DNA of 64,000 nt from contig NZ_BMMZ01000001.1 in assembly GCF_014646195.1 (NCBI RefSeq), positions 496,001-560,000 on the forward strand. The letters run 5' to 3'. Origin of the DNA: Microlunatus endophyticus (GTDB lineage Bacteria > Actinomycetota > Actinomycetes > Propionibacteriales > Propionibacteriaceae). Positions within the stretch are counted from its first letter, which is position 1. Each line of letters opens with the position of its first letter. Under the pieces are notes generated by a model. It made no database searches, had not been told where the DNA came from, and worked only from the letters and a program-made list of their open reading frames with translations. This document shows, piece after piece, positions 27,671 through 37,067 of this stretch. Both the position numbers and the translations under genes were made by a program.

Positions 27671-28636
27671 TCAGTCCTGGTTCTTGAGCGCCCGGTCGAT
27701 AAGTGCCCCGGTGTAGTCGGCGAAGGTGCCCAGCTCGCCGTCGGTCAGCCAGGCGTGGACCAGGGCACCGGCCGTCCGCTGGTCGAGGCCGAGACCGTTG
27801 GCGAAGATCGTCGCAGGGATCACCTGCGCTCGTTCCATCGGGTCGAACGGCAGGTCAAGTGGCTGCACGTCCGGCCGGCTGTCGAAGAACAGCCGGCGCG
27901 CGTTGCCGCCGAGGAAGTCCCGGCGCTGCTCGGCCGTCGGCCCCAACACGTCCACCCAGGCCAATGCCGACGCGAGGGTCTCGTTACGCCAGGTCAGCAC
28001 CGGCGACTCCGACCCCCACAGCACCCGCCGCCAGCCGCAGGACTCGATCAGCCGCTCGGCGGCGGGCAGGATGCGATCGGCGGGGTAGCCGCCCTGCCGG
28101 GAGAAGATCACCGACACCTGCGGACGGGCGAACAGCTCTCCCACCGGACCCGACCGGAGCACGGCCGGTGCGGGCAGCCCGCCGAAGTGGCCGAGCACCA
28201 GGCGGCTGTCCGGATGGTGGTCCAGATGGTCATTCAGCACGGTCGCGGTCGCTGGCTCGCCGGAATTCGCGCAGACCAGCGGGACCCGGCCGTGACCGGC
28301 GATCAGGCCCAGTAGCCAGGACCGCTCGGCGATATCGGCGCCGGACAGCCGGATGCCGCTGAAGCCCGCTGTCAGTTGAATGATCACCGATGCCTCCAGC
28401 TCGTCGCGACCACTCCCCAGCGGCACTCCGATGCCGCAGAACCGCCCGTCCGGCCGGGCCAGCCCGTCGTGGATGGCGGCCAGATCCGGGCTGCTGTCGA
28501 AGGAGCACAACGCGGCTGCCGCGATGCCCGCCGACCGCATCCGAAGCTCGTAGTCGGCCAGCGACTGGAAGCGCGGCAGACCGATATGGGCGTACGCGTC
28601 GACGATGTCGGCGACCGCCGGACCGGTCTCAGACAT
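27671..28636 (-). CDS. Amidohydrolase-like protein, probably metal-deficient
   Basis: 321 residues of COG2159-type TIM-barrel. The opening DxHxH motif reads DAYAHIG, so the first His is Tyr; the usual His in the second region is replaced (VCANSGEPA); LGHFGG keeps one His; the late Asp of GSD is Glu (WGSESPV). Family members are metal-dependent hydrolases or decarboxylases, so the missing ligands suggest weak, altered or no catalysis. It is last in the operon and overlaps the aldo-keto reductase gene by 8 bases. A sugar lactonase role is only suggested by context. Confidence 0.72.
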   Translation of the reverse strand: MSETGPAVADIVDAYAHIGLPRFQSLADYELRMRSAGIAAAALCSFDSSPDLAAIHDGLARPDGRFCGIGVPLGSGRDELEASVIIQLTAGFSGIRLSGADIAERSWLLGLIAGHGRVPLVCANSGEPATATVLNDHLDHHPDSRLVLGHFGGLPAPAVLRSGPVGELFARPQVSVIFSRQGGYPADRILPAAERLIESCGWRRVLWGSESPVLTWRNETLASALAWVDVLGPTAEQRRDFLGGNARRLFFDSRPDVQPLDLPFDPMERAQVIPATIFANGLGLDQRTAGALVHAWLTDGELGTFADYTGALIDRALKNQD

Positions 28637-29501
28637 AGCGCTCGTGCAACGCGTCGAGATCGATCCGGCCGGCCGTGTCCGCGACCAGCGCGACGTTAGC
28701 CAGGACCTCCTGGGGCGTCCGCATCCCCACGAGCACCACGTCGACCAGCGGATTCGACAGCACGAACTGGATCAGCGCAGGCGTGTAGTCGAAGGTGTTG
28801 GCCGGATTCACTGACTGGATCCAGCGTTGCAGGATGCCCGAGGTGGTACCGCGCATGGTGATGATTCCCAGACCATGATCGTCGGCGGTGATCATCGACC
28901 CGAACGGCCGGGACGGCTCGTACGGGTGCTGGTAGATCAGGTTGTAGCAGAGCTGGACGGTGTCGAAGGCGCCACTGCGGATGAACCGGTAGACCGCCTC
29001 GTTGGAATCCTCGGAGCTGAATCCGATCCTTCCGACCAACCCCTCGTCCCGGAGCCGGGTGAGCGCCTCGACCAGACCGCCCCGGGCCAGCAGCCGCTCG
29101 GCGTCGTCGGGGGAGTAGGAGGAGCCGTGCAGTTGCAGGAGGTCGACCCGCTCCCGGCGCAATCGCTGCAGACTTTCGGTGACGCGCGCCTCTGCCTGGT
29201 CTCCCGGTGTGCCCGGATCGATCTTGGTCGCCAGGAAGATCGGATGGCCGCCGGCCGAGTCGACGCCCTGCAACGCTTCGCCGAAGACGCGCTCACCGAG
29301 TCCGGCACCGTAGCCTGGTGCGGTGTCGAAGTAGTTCACGCCGCTGTCCAGGGCAGTCTCGATCGCGGCCACCGATCGGGCGTGCACGACCGGATCAGCC
29401 GGATCGAATTCCTGGACGTAGTCGGCCAAGCCGAGCGCGGCGCCGCCGAACCCCAACCTGCTGACGACCGCACCCGTGCCGCCCATCGTCGTGTATTCCA
29501 T
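28629..29501 (-). CDS. Aldo-keto reductase, probable aldose dehydrogenase
   Basis: 290 residues. The catalytic tetrad is visible: Asp59 and Tyr64 in YFDTAPGYG, Lys in LATKIDPG and His in LLQLHGSS. The N-terminal GGAALG and the C-terminal VVLVGMRTPQEV fit the subgroup that includes D-threo-aldose 1-dehydrogenase (L-fucose dehydrogenase) and related sugar oxidisers. It stands 44 bases after the ABC ATPase gene and overlaps the amidohydrolase gene. It is likely cytoplasmic and NAD(P)-dependent; the sugar is not determined. Confidence 0.85.
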   Translation of the reverse strand: MEYTTMGGTGAVVSRLGFGGAALGLADYVQEFDPADPVVHARSVAAIETALDSGVNYFDTAPGYGAGLGERVFGEALQGVDSAGGHPIFLATKIDPGTPGDQAEARVTESLQRLRRERVDLLQLHGSSYSPDDAERLLARGGLVEALTRLRDEGLVGRIGFSSEDSNEAVYRFIRSGAFDTVQLCYNLIYQHPYEPSRPFGSMITADDHGLGIITMRGTTSGILQRWIQSVNPANTFDYTPALIQFVLSNPLVDVVLVGMRTPQEVLANVALVADTAGRIDLDALHERYV

Positions 29502-29545
29502 GATCGACAGTCTGGCCGATCGGATACGGCCACCGTTGGCCGGGC

Positions 29546-30367
29546 TCAGCGGAGCGTCTGCTCCTGCGGATCGATGGTCTTGGCGCCGGTCATGATCGCG
29601 ACAGCCTCCTCCATGCTGTGGCTCTGCGGAGTGATCACGCCCGCTACCCCGCCGAGACGCTGGATCTGGATCCGATCGGCGGTCTCGAAGACGTCCGGCA
29701 TGTTGTGGCTGATCAGGATCACCGCCAGCCCCTTGTCCCGCAGGTCCCTGACCAGCTTGAGCACCTGACCGGTCTCGCGGACGCCGAGCGCTGCAGTCGG
29801 CTCGTCGAGGATCACCACCTTGCTGCCGAAGGCTGCGGCCCGGGCGACCGCGACGACTTGGCGCTGGCCGCCCGACAGCGTCTCGACCGCCTGATCGATG
29901 TTCTGCAGAGTGGTGATGCCGAGCTCGCTGATGAATTGCCTGGCCTGGTCCCGCATCGCCTTGCGGTCAAGCATCCGCAGCCCCGATCCCAGCAGGCCGC
30001 GGCGACGGATCTCCCTGCCCAGGAAGAGGTTGCTGGTCACGTCGAGGGCGGGCGCGACGGCGAGATTCTGGTAGACGGTCTCGACGCCGGCGTCGCGCGC
30101 CTCCTGGGTGCTGGTGAACCGTCGTGGGCGGCCGTCGATCATGATCGTTCCCTGGTCGGGTTGTACGGCACCGGACAGGCATTTGATCAAGGTCGACTTG
30201 CCGGCCCCGTTGTCGCCGATCACCGCCAGCACTTCACCCGGATAGAGCCGCAGATCGACGCCGCGCAGGCCGACCACCCGGCCGTACAGCTTGACCAGCC
30301 CGGTTGCCTCCAGCACCGGTCGGTCACCTGTGTCGGTGCGCTGCGCCTCGGTCGTCGTTGCGGTCAT
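29546..30367 (-). CDS. Sugar ABC importer ATPase (FrcA-like)
   Basis: 273 residues from the ATG at 30367, which overlaps the permease stop (ATGA). It has one ATPase domain: Walker A near 52-59 (GDNGAGKS), signature LSGGQRQVVAVARA, Walker B VVILDEPTAALG. A single domain is like FrcA of fructose importers, in contrast to the double-domain RbsA. It powers uptake with the permease and lipoprotein encoded upstream. Confidence 0.9.
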   Translation of the reverse strand: MTATTTEAQRTDTGDRPVLEATGLVKLYGRVVGLRGVDLRLYPGEVLAVIGDNGAGKSTLIKCLSGAVQPDQGTIMIDGRPRRFTSTQEARDAGVETVYQNLAVAPALDVTSNLFLGREIRRRGLLGSGLRMLDRKAMRDQARQFISELGITTLQNIDQAVETLSGGQRQVVAVARAAAFGSKVVILDEPTAALGVRETGQVLKLVRDLRDKGLAVILISHNMPDVFETADRIQIQRLGGVAGVITPQSHSMEEAVAIMTGAKTIDPQEQTLR

Positions 30368-31389
30368 CAGCCTCGCACCCTTCTGATCCACTGGTCGATC
30401 GCGACCGCCAGGATCACCAGGATCCCGGTTGCCAGCACCTGGTAGTTCGGATCGACGCCCGCCAGCGCGAGACCGCTGTTGAAGGTCTGCACGATCAGGG
30501 CGCCGATCAAGGTCCCGACGACGGAGCCGCGGCCGCCGAAGAGGCTCGTGCCGCCGATCACGACAGCGGTGATCGACAGCAGGTTGTAGTTGAGGCCTGC
30601 ATTGGGATCGGCGCCACCGACCCGGCCGGCGACGATCCAGGCTGCCACCCCCGCGCAGAGACCGGCGACGGCGTAGGCGCTGAAGAGCACTTTGCGGGTG
30701 GAGATACCGGCCAGCTGGGCGGCCTCGCGGTCGTCACCGGTGGCGTACAGATGCCGGCCCCAGGCGGAGGTGTGCAGGATGAAGCCGAGCACCAGGAAGA
30801 GCAGCAACATCAAGATCACGCCCCAGGTCACACTGACCGGGCCGAGCCGCAGGCTGCTGCCGGTGACCAGCAGGAAGGCGCCGGGATTGAGGGTGATGGT
30901 CTGGCCCTGGGCGTAGAGCAGGGAGAGTGCGGTGAAGATCGAGAAGGTGCCCAGGGTGACGATGAAGGGCGGCAGGTTGATCCGGGTGACCAGGAAGCCG
31001 TTCAGCAGGCCCGTCGCGATGGCGACGACGATGCCGATCAGCAGCGCGATCACTCCGGGGACCCCGTCGAAGGCGAGCTTGGCCATCACCAGCGACGCCA
31101 GCACCATCGCCATCCCGATCGACAGATCGACGCCGGCGGTCAGGATGATCAAGGTCTGGCCAGCCGCCAGGGCACCGACCACGGCCATCTGCTGGACCAG
31201 CAGCGACAGCGCCTGAGGTCGCAGGAATCCCTCGGAGATGATGCCGAAGACGATGATCGCCAGGACCAGCACGATCAGCGGGCTCAGGGCGGGATTGCGG
31301 TGCAGCAGATGCTGGATCTGCTCCACCGGGCCGCGCCGGCGACTCAGCAGGTCGTCGACCTCGGCCGGTTCTACTGCCTGGGTGGTCAT
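30367..31389 (-). CDS. Sugar ABC importer permease (FrcC/RbsC-like)
   Basis: 340 residues from the ATG at 31389; readings starting farther upstream run into the binding-protein gene. A polar N-terminal segment of about 40 residues precedes eight to ten hydrophobic helices. The motif LPPFIVTLGTFSIF and the EAA-like loop AAQLAGISTRKVLFSAY identify it as a branched monosaccharide permease of the ribose/fructose class. It forms the membrane part of the importer with the single ATPase. Confidence 0.92.
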   Translation of the reverse strand: MTTQAVEPAEVDDLLSRRRGPVEQIQHLLHRNPALSPLIVLVLAIIVFGIISEGFLRPQALSLLVQQMAVVGALAAGQTLIILTAGVDLSIGMAMVLASLVMAKLAFDGVPGVIALLIGIVVAIATGLLNGFLVTRINLPPFIVTLGTFSIFTALSLLYAQGQTITLNPGAFLLVTGSSLRLGPVSVTWGVILMLLLFLVLGFILHTSAWGRHLYATGDDREAAQLAGISTRKVLFSAYAVAGLCAGVAAWIVAGRVGGADPNAGLNYNLLSITAVVIGGTSLFGGRGSVVGTLIGALIVQTFNSGLALAGVDPNYQVLATGILVILAVAIDQWIRRVRG

Positions 31390-31414
31390 CGCTGTCCTCT
31401 CCGCTGCAGTGCCT

Positions 31415-32479
31415 TCAGCCCCAGCATTTCTTGCCTGCCTGGGCTGGTGTCTGACTCGGCACACCGGGCACGCTCTTCGCGGTTGCCAGGGCGGTGCCGG
31501 TGTCGTAGAAGTCCTTGCCCTTGGTCTTGGCGGGTGGTGCTCCACCGCGGGCGATCTTGGCGACGGCGTCGACGCCGAGCCGCGCCATCTTGCCCGGGTA
31601 CTGGACGGCGTCGGCGTCGAACTGGCCGTTGCGCACCATGGTGATCCCGTCGCAGCTGCCGTCGATCACCACCAGCAGCACCTTGCCCGCCTTGCCGGCT
31701 GCCTTGAGCGCGGCGTACGCGCCCTCGCCTGCGGGTTCGTTCATCGCGTAGACGACGTTGATGTTGGGATTGGCCGACAGGCACTGTTCCATCGCCTGGC
31801 GACCGCCGTCGATCGCGCCTTGGGTCGGCCGATGGCAGACGATCTGGTACTGCCCGCCCTTGCCGCCCTTGTAGTGGCCGGTCTTCGGCTCGAGGCCGTT
31901 CATCGAACCGGGCTTGTTGGGAATGCCCATCCCGTCCAGGAATCCGTGGTCGCGGCCGGTGTCGACCTCGACGACCTGGTCGTTGTAGAGGTCGAGCATG
32001 GCGATCGTCGCCTTCCGGCCGTTGAGCCGGGCGGCGGCGTACTTGCCGATCAACAGGCCGGCCTGGTGGTTGTCGGTGGCGAAAGTGTTGTCGGCGGTGT
32101 CGACCGGAGTCAGGGGAGTGTCGACCGCGCTGACATAGATGCCGGAGTCCCTGGCCTGCCGCAGGGCGGCGTTGATCGCGTTGCCGTTGCTGGTCACCAG
32201 GATCCCTTTGTCGCCGCGGGCGATCGCGGTGTAGATCTCGTTGATCTGGTTCTGGGTGTCGCCGTCCTGGGTGCCGGCGGCGACGGTCAGCCTGACGCCG
32301 TCCTTGGCGGCCTCGGCGCGGGCCGCCTGTTCCATCGCGACGAAGTACGGATTGGTTGTCGTCTTGACCAGCAGTGAGACGCCGGGGCGGGGATCGCCTC
32401 CGTTGCACGCGGTCAGGATGCAGCAGAACGCCACGGCCAGCGACAGCATCCAGCGCGGGCCAACTCGCGATCGGGCCAT
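31415..32479 (-). CDS. Sugar ABC importer substrate-binding lipoprotein (FrcB-like)
   Basis: 354 residues from the ATG at 32479. A lipoprotein signal ends in the lipobox LTAC at residues 22-25; after it comes the two-lobed sugar-binding fold with the opening SLLVKTTTNPYF, and the pattern ILVTSNGNAINAAL and VDTPLTPVDTADNTFATDN closely recalls FrcB of fructose/ribose/mannose importers. It is anchored outside the cell membrane and delivers the sugar to the permease. It is first in the operon with the divergent ilvB promoter region upstream. The ligand is inferred from similarity only. Confidence 0.88.
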   Translation of the reverse strand: MARSRVGPRWMLSLAVAFCCILTACNGGDPRPGVSLLVKTTTNPYFVAMEQAARAEAAKDGVRLTVAAGTQDGDTQNQINEIYTAIARGDKGILVTSNGNAINAALRQARDSGIYVSAVDTPLTPVDTADNTFATDNHQAGLLIGKYAAARLNGRKATIAMLDLYNDQVVEVDTGRDHGFLDGMGIPNKPGSMNGLEPKTGHYKGGKGGQYQIVCHRPTQGAIDGGRQAMEQCLSANPNINVVYAMNEPAGEGAYAALKAAGKAGKVLLVVIDGSCDGITMVRNGQFDADAVQYPGKMARLGVDAVAKIARGGAPPAKTKGKDFYDTGTALATAKSVPGVPSQTPAQAGKKCWG

Positions 32480-32616
32480 GAGCACTCCGATTCGTCGTCG
32501 ATTCGGGTCGTCACCAACGTCGTAACGCCTTCGGTAACCCGCTACGGTCATGTCAAACGTTTATCCAGCCGAATGGGCCTGTGTGGCCCAGATGGCAAGA
32601 CGTCGCGTATCAGAAG

Positions 32617-32645
32617 TTGACACTGACAAAGGATCGCGGCAGGCT
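32617..32645 (+). promoter_or_regulatory. Sigma-70-type promoter for the ilvB leader
   Basis: TTGACA at 32617-32622 and CAGGCT at 32640-32645, 17 bases apart, match the group 1 sigma factor consensus. The expected start, about 32651-32653, lies about 15 bases before the leader peptide ATG. The interval 32480-32801 carries no ordinary gene; it holds this promoter, the leader peptide and the attenuator. Confidence 0.6.
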
Positions 32646-32667
32646 TGGGATCGTGCGCAATGCATTC

Positions 32668-32700
32668 ATGATTCTCGTACTCAGAAAGCGCGTCGGCTGA
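32668..32700 (+). CDS. ilvB leader peptide (MILVLRKRVG)
   Basis: A ten-codon open reading frame ATG to TGA between the promoter and ilvB. Codons 2-5 are Ile-Leu-Val-Leu, and Val occurs again at position 9: the three amino acids made by the downstream pathway. The known actinobacterial ilvB leader peptide has the same ILVL-x-KRVG pattern. Ribosome stalling at these codons under shortage of branched-chain amino acids is expected to prevent the following terminator. Confidence 0.8.
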   Translation: MILVLRKRVG

Positions 32701-32734
32701 GCTCAAAGCTCCCACCGATGCGCTCCCTCGTCTG

Positions 32735-32757
32735 CCACCCGGCGGCGGGGGTTTTTT
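32735..32757 (+). terminator. Attenuator terminator before ilvB
   Basis: A short GC hairpin, CCCG-GCGG-CGGG (32738-32749), is followed by G residues and six T residues at 32752-32757. It lies 35 bases after the leader-peptide stop and 45 bases before the ilvB start. The alternate pairing CCCACCG (32711-32717) with CGGCGGG would compete with it. The stem is short, so the exact fold needs calculation. Confidence 0.6.
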
Positions 32758-32801
32758 GTTGCCGGGATTCATGACAAACCACCGAGGCAGGAGTGAAGGA
32801 C

Positions 32802-34598
32802 ATGGCTGAGGAGCGGTCCGAGAACAGCTCGGCCGAACCCGATGCTGCGGGTGCGGCCCCGTCTGAGAGCGTGTTGACCGGGGCACAGGCGTTGGTCCGG
32901 TCGCTGGAGCGCGTCGGAGCCGAAGTCGTATTCGGGATCCCCGGGGGGACGATCCTCCCCGCGTACGACCCCTTGTACGACTCCGAAGCCGTACGGCACA
33001 TCCTGGTCCGCCACGAGCAGGGCGCAGGACATGCCGCCGAAGGCTATGCGATGGTCACCGGCAAGGTGGGCGTCTGCATGGCCACCTCCGGCCCCGGTGC
33101 GACCAATCTGGTCACCGCGATCGCCGATGCCTACATGGACTCGGTGCCGATCGTCGCGATCACCGGCCAGGTCTCGGGCCCGTCGATCGGGACCGACGCC
33201 TTCCAGGAAGCCGACATCACCGGCATCACGATGCCGATCACCAAGCACAGCTTCCTGGTCAAGGATCCCGCGGACATCCCGCACGCGATCGCTGCCGCCT
33301 TCCACATCGCCTCCACCGGCCGGCCTGGCCCCGTGCTGGTCGACATCACCAAGGACGCCCAGCAGGGCACCGCGCCCTTCCGCTGGCCCAAGCGGCTCGA
33401 GTTGCCGGGCTACCGACCGGTCACCAAGCCGCACAACAAGCAGATCCGCGAAGCGGTGAAGTTGATCACCGGCGCCCAGCGTCCGGTGTTCTACGTCGGC
33501 GGTGGCGTGGTGAAGGCCCGGGCGGCCGAGCCGCTGCGGCGGCTGGTCGAGCTGACCGGGATCCCGGTCGTGACCACGCTGATGGCGCGCGGCGTCTTCC
33601 CAGACAGCCATCCGCTCAACTACGGCATGCCGGGGATGCACGGCACGGTCGCCGCGGTCGGCGCCCTGCAGCGCAGTGATCTGCTGATCTCGCTGGGTGC
33701 CCGCTTCGACGACCGGGTGACCGGCGAACTGTCCAGCTTCGCACCGCTGGCCAAGATCATCCACGCCGACATCGATCCGGCCGAGATCAGCAAGAACCGC
33801 CAGGCCGATGTGCCCATCGTCGGTGACTGCGCCGAGGTGATCACCGAATTGCTCAGCGTGCTCGAGTCCGGTGCTGTCGATCTCGATTTCGAAGCCTGGA
33901 AGCGATATCTGGACGACCTGGCGACCAACTACCCGACCGGCTACGACGAGCCGACCGACGGCACGCTGTCTCCGCAGCATGTGATCAAGCGGATCGGCGA
34001 GCTGACCGGACCGGATGCGTACTACGTCACCGGGGTCGGGCAGCACCAGATGTGGTCGGCGCACTTCCTGCCCTTCGAGAAACCCGGCCACTGGCTGAAT
34101 TCCGGTGGTCTCGGCACGATGGGCTACGGGGTCCCGGCGTCGATGGGCGCCAAGGTCGGTCAGCCAGATGCCACCGTCTGGTGTATTGACGGTGACGGCT
34201 GCTTCCAGATGACCAATCAGGAGCTGGTCACCTGCGCTCTGGAAGGGATCCCGGTCAAGATCGCGGTGATCAACAACCAGAGCCTGGGCATGGTGCGGCA
34301 GTGGCAGACGCTCTTCTACGAGGGTCGTTACTCCAACACCGATCTGAAGACCAACCGGGTCCCGGACTTTCCCAAGCTCGCCGAGGCGATGGGCTGCGTC
34401 GGCCTGCGCGCCGAGACCGCCGACGAGGTCGACGCGGTGATCGACAAGGCGCTGTCGATCAACGACACGCCGGTGGTGGTCGAATTCGTTGTGCACAAGG
34501 ACGCCATGGTCTGGCCGATGGTTGCGGCCGGCACCAGCAACGACGAGATCAAGATCGCCCGTGATCTGGCTCCCAACTGGGAAGGGGACGTGCTGTGA
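32802..34598 (+). CDS. ilvB: Acetolactate synthase, large (catalytic) subunit
   Basis: 598 residues from the ATG at 32802, preceded by GGAG at eight bases. Thiamine-diphosphate enzyme: the catalytic Glu lies in [13 protein letters not shown], the cofactor/metal loop GDGCF...NNQSLGMV is near 465-500 and the FAD domain is central. It joins two pyruvates to acetolactate, or pyruvate and 2-oxobutyrate to acetohydroxybutyrate, the first common step of branched-chain synthesis. It is followed by ilvN with a GTGA overlap and then ilvC. A disordered acidic tail of about 25 residues opens the protein. Confidence 0.96.
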   Translation: MAEERSENSSAEPDAAGAAPSESVLTGAQALVRSLERVGAEVVFGIPGGTILPAYDPLYDSEAVRHILVRHEQGAGHAAEGYAMVTGKVGVCMATSGPGATNLVTAIADAYMDSVPIVAITGQVSGPSIGTDAFQEADITGITMPITKHSFLVKDPADIPHAIAAAFHIASTGRPGPVLVDITKDAQQGTAPFRWPKRLELPGYRPVTKPHNKQIREAVKLITGAQRPVFYVGGGVVKARAAEPLRRLVELTGIPVVTTLMARGVFPDSHPLNYGMPGMHGTVAAVGALQRSDLLISLGARFDDRVTGELSSFAPLAKIIHADIDPAEISKNRQADVPIVGDCAEVITELLSVLESGAVDLDFEAWKRYLDDLATNYPTGYDEPTDGTLSPQHVIKRIGELTGPDAYYVTGVGQHQMWSAHFLPFEKPGHWLNSGGLGTMGYGVPASMGAKVGQPDATVWCIDGDGCFQMTNQELVTCALEGIPVKIAVINNQSLGMVRQWQTLFYEGRYSNTDLKTNRVPDFPKLAEAMGCVGLRAETADEVDAVIDKALSINDTPVVVEFVVHKDAMVWPMVAAGTSNDEIKIARDLAPNWEGDVL

Positions 34599-35155
34599 CC
34601 ACTCGGACGCTCTCGGTGCTGGTGGAGAACAAGCCCGGTGTCCTGGCCCGGGTGGCCGGGCTCTTCTCCCGGCGCGGCTTCAACATCGACTCGCTGGCAG
34701 TCGGACCCACCGAACATCCCGACACGTCGCGGATCACGATCGCGACCGATGTCGACGATGCCGTGCTCGAGCAGCTCACCAAACAGCTCAACAAGCTGGT
34801 CGAGGTGCTCAAGATCGTTGAGCTCGACCCGGACTCGATCCGGTCCGAGCTCATCCTGGCCAAGGTCCGCGCCGACCAGCACACCCGTGGCCAGGTGCTG
34901 GAGATCCTCCAGCTGTTCAAGGCGAAATCCGTCGACGTCACCGCCGACACCATCACGATCCAGGCCACCGGAAACCCGGACAAACTCAACTCCCTGCTCG
35001 AGATGCTGGAACCGTACGGCATCCGTGAGCTGGTGCAGTCCGGGCTGGTGGCCCTGGGACGCGGCAGTCGGTCGATCACCGACCGCGCCCCCAGGACGGA
35101 TCGCAATCCCGACCGGGCCACCGATCGGAGCAAGGCCATCCGCGCGATCTCCTAG
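34595..35155 (+). CDS. ilvN: Acetolactate synthase, small (regulatory) subunit
   Basis: 186 residues with a GTG start inside the ilvB stop. The N-terminal ACT domain (about 4-75, [20 protein letters not shown]) binds the feedback inhibitor, usually valine, and the C-terminal ALS_ss domain (about 85-160) contacts the large subunit. Its last 25 residues are Arg- and Asp-rich and probably disordered. It confers end-product control on IlvB. Confidence 0.95.
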   Translation: MTTRTLSVLVENKPGVLARVAGLFSRRGFNIDSLAVGPTEHPDTSRITIATDVDDAVLEQLTKQLNKLVEVLKIVELDPDSIRSELILAKVRADQHTRGQVLEILQLFKAKSVDVTADTITIQATGNPDKLNSLLEMLEPYGIRELVQSGLVALGRGSRSITDRAPRTDRNPDRATDRSKAIRAIS

Positions 35156-35253
35156 TTCGCCCGGCGAGCGTCGGTCATACGATTCAGGTGGTCGTACGAT
35201 CCCGATGGCCGCAGCAACATCTCACGCAATCGAATCTCAGGAGTTGGAACCAA

Positions 35254-36285
35254 GTGCCCGCAACAATGTTCTACGACGACGACGCCGACCTCTCGGTGAT
35301 CCAGGGACGCAACGTCGCAGTCCTCGGCTTCGGCAGCCAGGGTCATGCGCACGCGCTGTCCCTGCGCGATTCGGGCGTCGACGTCCGGGTCGGCCTGCCG
35401 GAGGGCAGCAAGAGCCGCGCCAGGGCCGAGGCCCAGGGCCTGCGGGTGCTCACCCCGTACGAGGCGTGTGAGGAAGCTGACCTGATCATGGTCCTCACCC
35501 CCGATCCCAGCCAGCGCAAGGTCTACGAGGAGGCGATCGCCCCGAACCTGGTTCCGGGTGACGCGATCTTCTTCAGCCACGGCTTCAACATCCGCTACGG
35601 CTACATCAAGCCCCCGGACGGTGTCGACGTCGTGATGGTCGCGCCGAAGGGGCCGGGTCACCTGGTCCGCCGCGAGTACGCCGAGGGTCGTGGCGTGCCG
35701 GTGCTGGTCGCAGTCGAGCAGGATGCCAGCGGCAAGGCCTGGGATCTCGGCCTCGCCTACGCCAAGGGCATCGGCGGCCTGCGTGCCGGCGGCATCAAGA
35801 CCACCTTCACCGAGGAGACCGAGACCGATCTCTTCGGCGAGCAGGCGGTGCTCTGTGGTGGCGCCAGCCATTTGATCATGGCCGGCTTCGAGACGCTGAC
35901 CAACGCCGGCTACCAGCCGGAGGTCGCCTACTTCGAGTGCCTGCACGAGCTCAAGCTGATCGTCGACCTGATGTATGAGGGCGGCATCGCCAAGCAGCGC
36001 TGGAGCATCTCCGACACCGCCGAGTACGGCGACTACGTGTCCGGCCCGCGGGTGATCGATGATCACGTCAAGGAGTCGATGAAGGGTGTGCTGGCCGACA
36101 TCCAGGACGGCAAGTTCGCGCAGCGGTTCATCGACGACCAGGACGCCGGTGCGCCGGAGTTCAAGCGTTTCCGCGAGGAAGCCGAGCAGCATCCGATCGA
36201 GAAGGTCGGCAAGGAGCTGCGTAACCTGATGGCCTGGGTGAAGAGCCACGACGACGACTATGTCGAGGGCAGCGCGGCCCGCTGA
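35254..36285 (+). CDS. ilvC: Ketol-acid reductoisomerase
   Basis: 343 residues if begun at the GTG 35254, which has AGGAG ten bases upstream; the ATG at 35266 lacks a site. Class I enzyme: the NADPH loop [18 protein letters not shown] is near 26-43, and magnesium ligands lie in the C-terminal helical domain ([16 protein letters not shown] and later Glu and Ser). It converts acetolactate and acetohydroxybutyrate to dihydroxy acids. It closes the ilvBNC unit; a strong terminator follows at 36297-36341. Confidence 0.95.
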   Translation: MPATMFYDDDADLSVIQGRNVAVLGFGSQGHAHALSLRDSGVDVRVGLPEGSKSRARAEAQGLRVLTPYEACEEADLIMVLTPDPSQRKVYEEAIAPNLVPGDAIFFSHGFNIRYGYIKPPDGVDVVMVAPKGPGHLVRREYAEGRGVPVLVAVEQDASGKAWDLGLAYAKGIGGLRAGGIKTTFTEETETDLFGEQAVLCGGASHLIMAGFETLTNAGYQPEVAYFECLHELKLIVDLMYEGGIAKQRWSISDTAEYGDYVSGPRVIDDHVKESMKGVLADIQDGKFAQRFIDDQDAGAPEFKRFREEAEQHPIEKVGKELRNLMAWVKSHDDDYVEGSAAR

Positions 36286-36296
36286 TCACAGTCTGA

Positions 36297-36341
36297 AAAC
36301 GTCCGTGTCCGGCGCCTCACGGCGCTCGGGCGCGGACGTTT
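36297..36341. terminator. Bidirectional hairpin terminator after ilvC
   Basis: AAACGTCCG at 36297-36305 pairs with CGGACGTTT at 36333-36341, with inner GC-rich pairs GGCGCC / GGCGC. The hairpin has A residues on one side and T residues on the other, so it can stop both ilvC and the convergent gene. Confidence 0.8.
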
Positions 36342-36344
36342 CCG

Positions 36345-36884
36345 TTATCGCGACTGCTCGTGGATGTTCAGGACCAGGGCGCCGTTCGCGCGGTAGCCGG
36401 TGCTGATCTCGTACAGCGTGTCCGACAGCGGTGAGGAGTCCATCGGGTCGGAGGCGTCGTTGGCCCGTACACACAGCTTCTTCACCCCTGTGGTGTCCAT
36501 CGAGGTGGGGTGGTCGGCGATGCAGTCGCCGAACGACTTCTGCAGCTCGGCCAGTGTGTGCTTCTGGTCGGCGACCGGGATCTCCACCAGCGCGTCGAGG
36601 GTGAAGTCGTGGGTCGACTCGTAGTGGGAACTGAGGATCTTGGTGCCGGTCGGCAGCGTCAGGTCGCCCCACCACTCGATGTCGGCGCGCGTCAGGTGAT
36701 CGCAGGTGTAGCCGGTGAAATCATTGGTGCAGGTGGTTCCACGGCTGGTGACGAAGGAGAAGTACGGCACGCCCCAGCCTCCCGCGTACTTGCTGAGGAT
36801 GAAGAACGGGGTCGCGGCGAGGACGATCATGACGCCGATGCCGATCAGGATGCGCGCGGCCCGACGCCGCCTTTCCCGGGCCAT
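36345..36884 (-). CDS. Single-pass exported/membrane protein of unknown function
   Basis: 179 residues from the ATG at 36884 with AGAGG upstream. A basic start (ARERRRRAARI) is followed by one hydrophobic helix (about 11-32); the rest is a soluble extracytoplasmic domain of about 145 residues with four cysteines that could form two disulphides (TCTNDF, YTCDHL, FGDCIADH, KLCVRAN). No catalytic motif is recognised. It is convergent with ilvC and shares its terminator. Confidence 0.65.
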   Translation of the reverse strand: MARERRRRAARILIGIGVMIVLAATPFFILSKYAGGWGVPYFSFVTSRGTTCTNDFTGYTCDHLTRADIEWWGDLTLPTGTKILSSHYESTHDFTLDALVEIPVADQKHTLAELQKSFGDCIADHPTSMDTTGVKKLCVRANDASDPMDSSPLSDTLYEISTGYRANGALVLNIHEQSR

Positions 36885-37067
36885 TGAGCCCACCTCTCGT
36901 CTGCCGAACCCCTGGAGTCCTCATGATGCCAAGAACAGGGTGCCCCGGGCCAGCGCTGTTGCCGAGCCGTGTCACCGGCGAGCGGCGGCGGGGACAATCT
37001 CTGCTGGAATTACTGGGGAGTTCGCCGCGGCAAACCTTCGGTGCGCTTCGGGTCCGGCGGATCCCGC

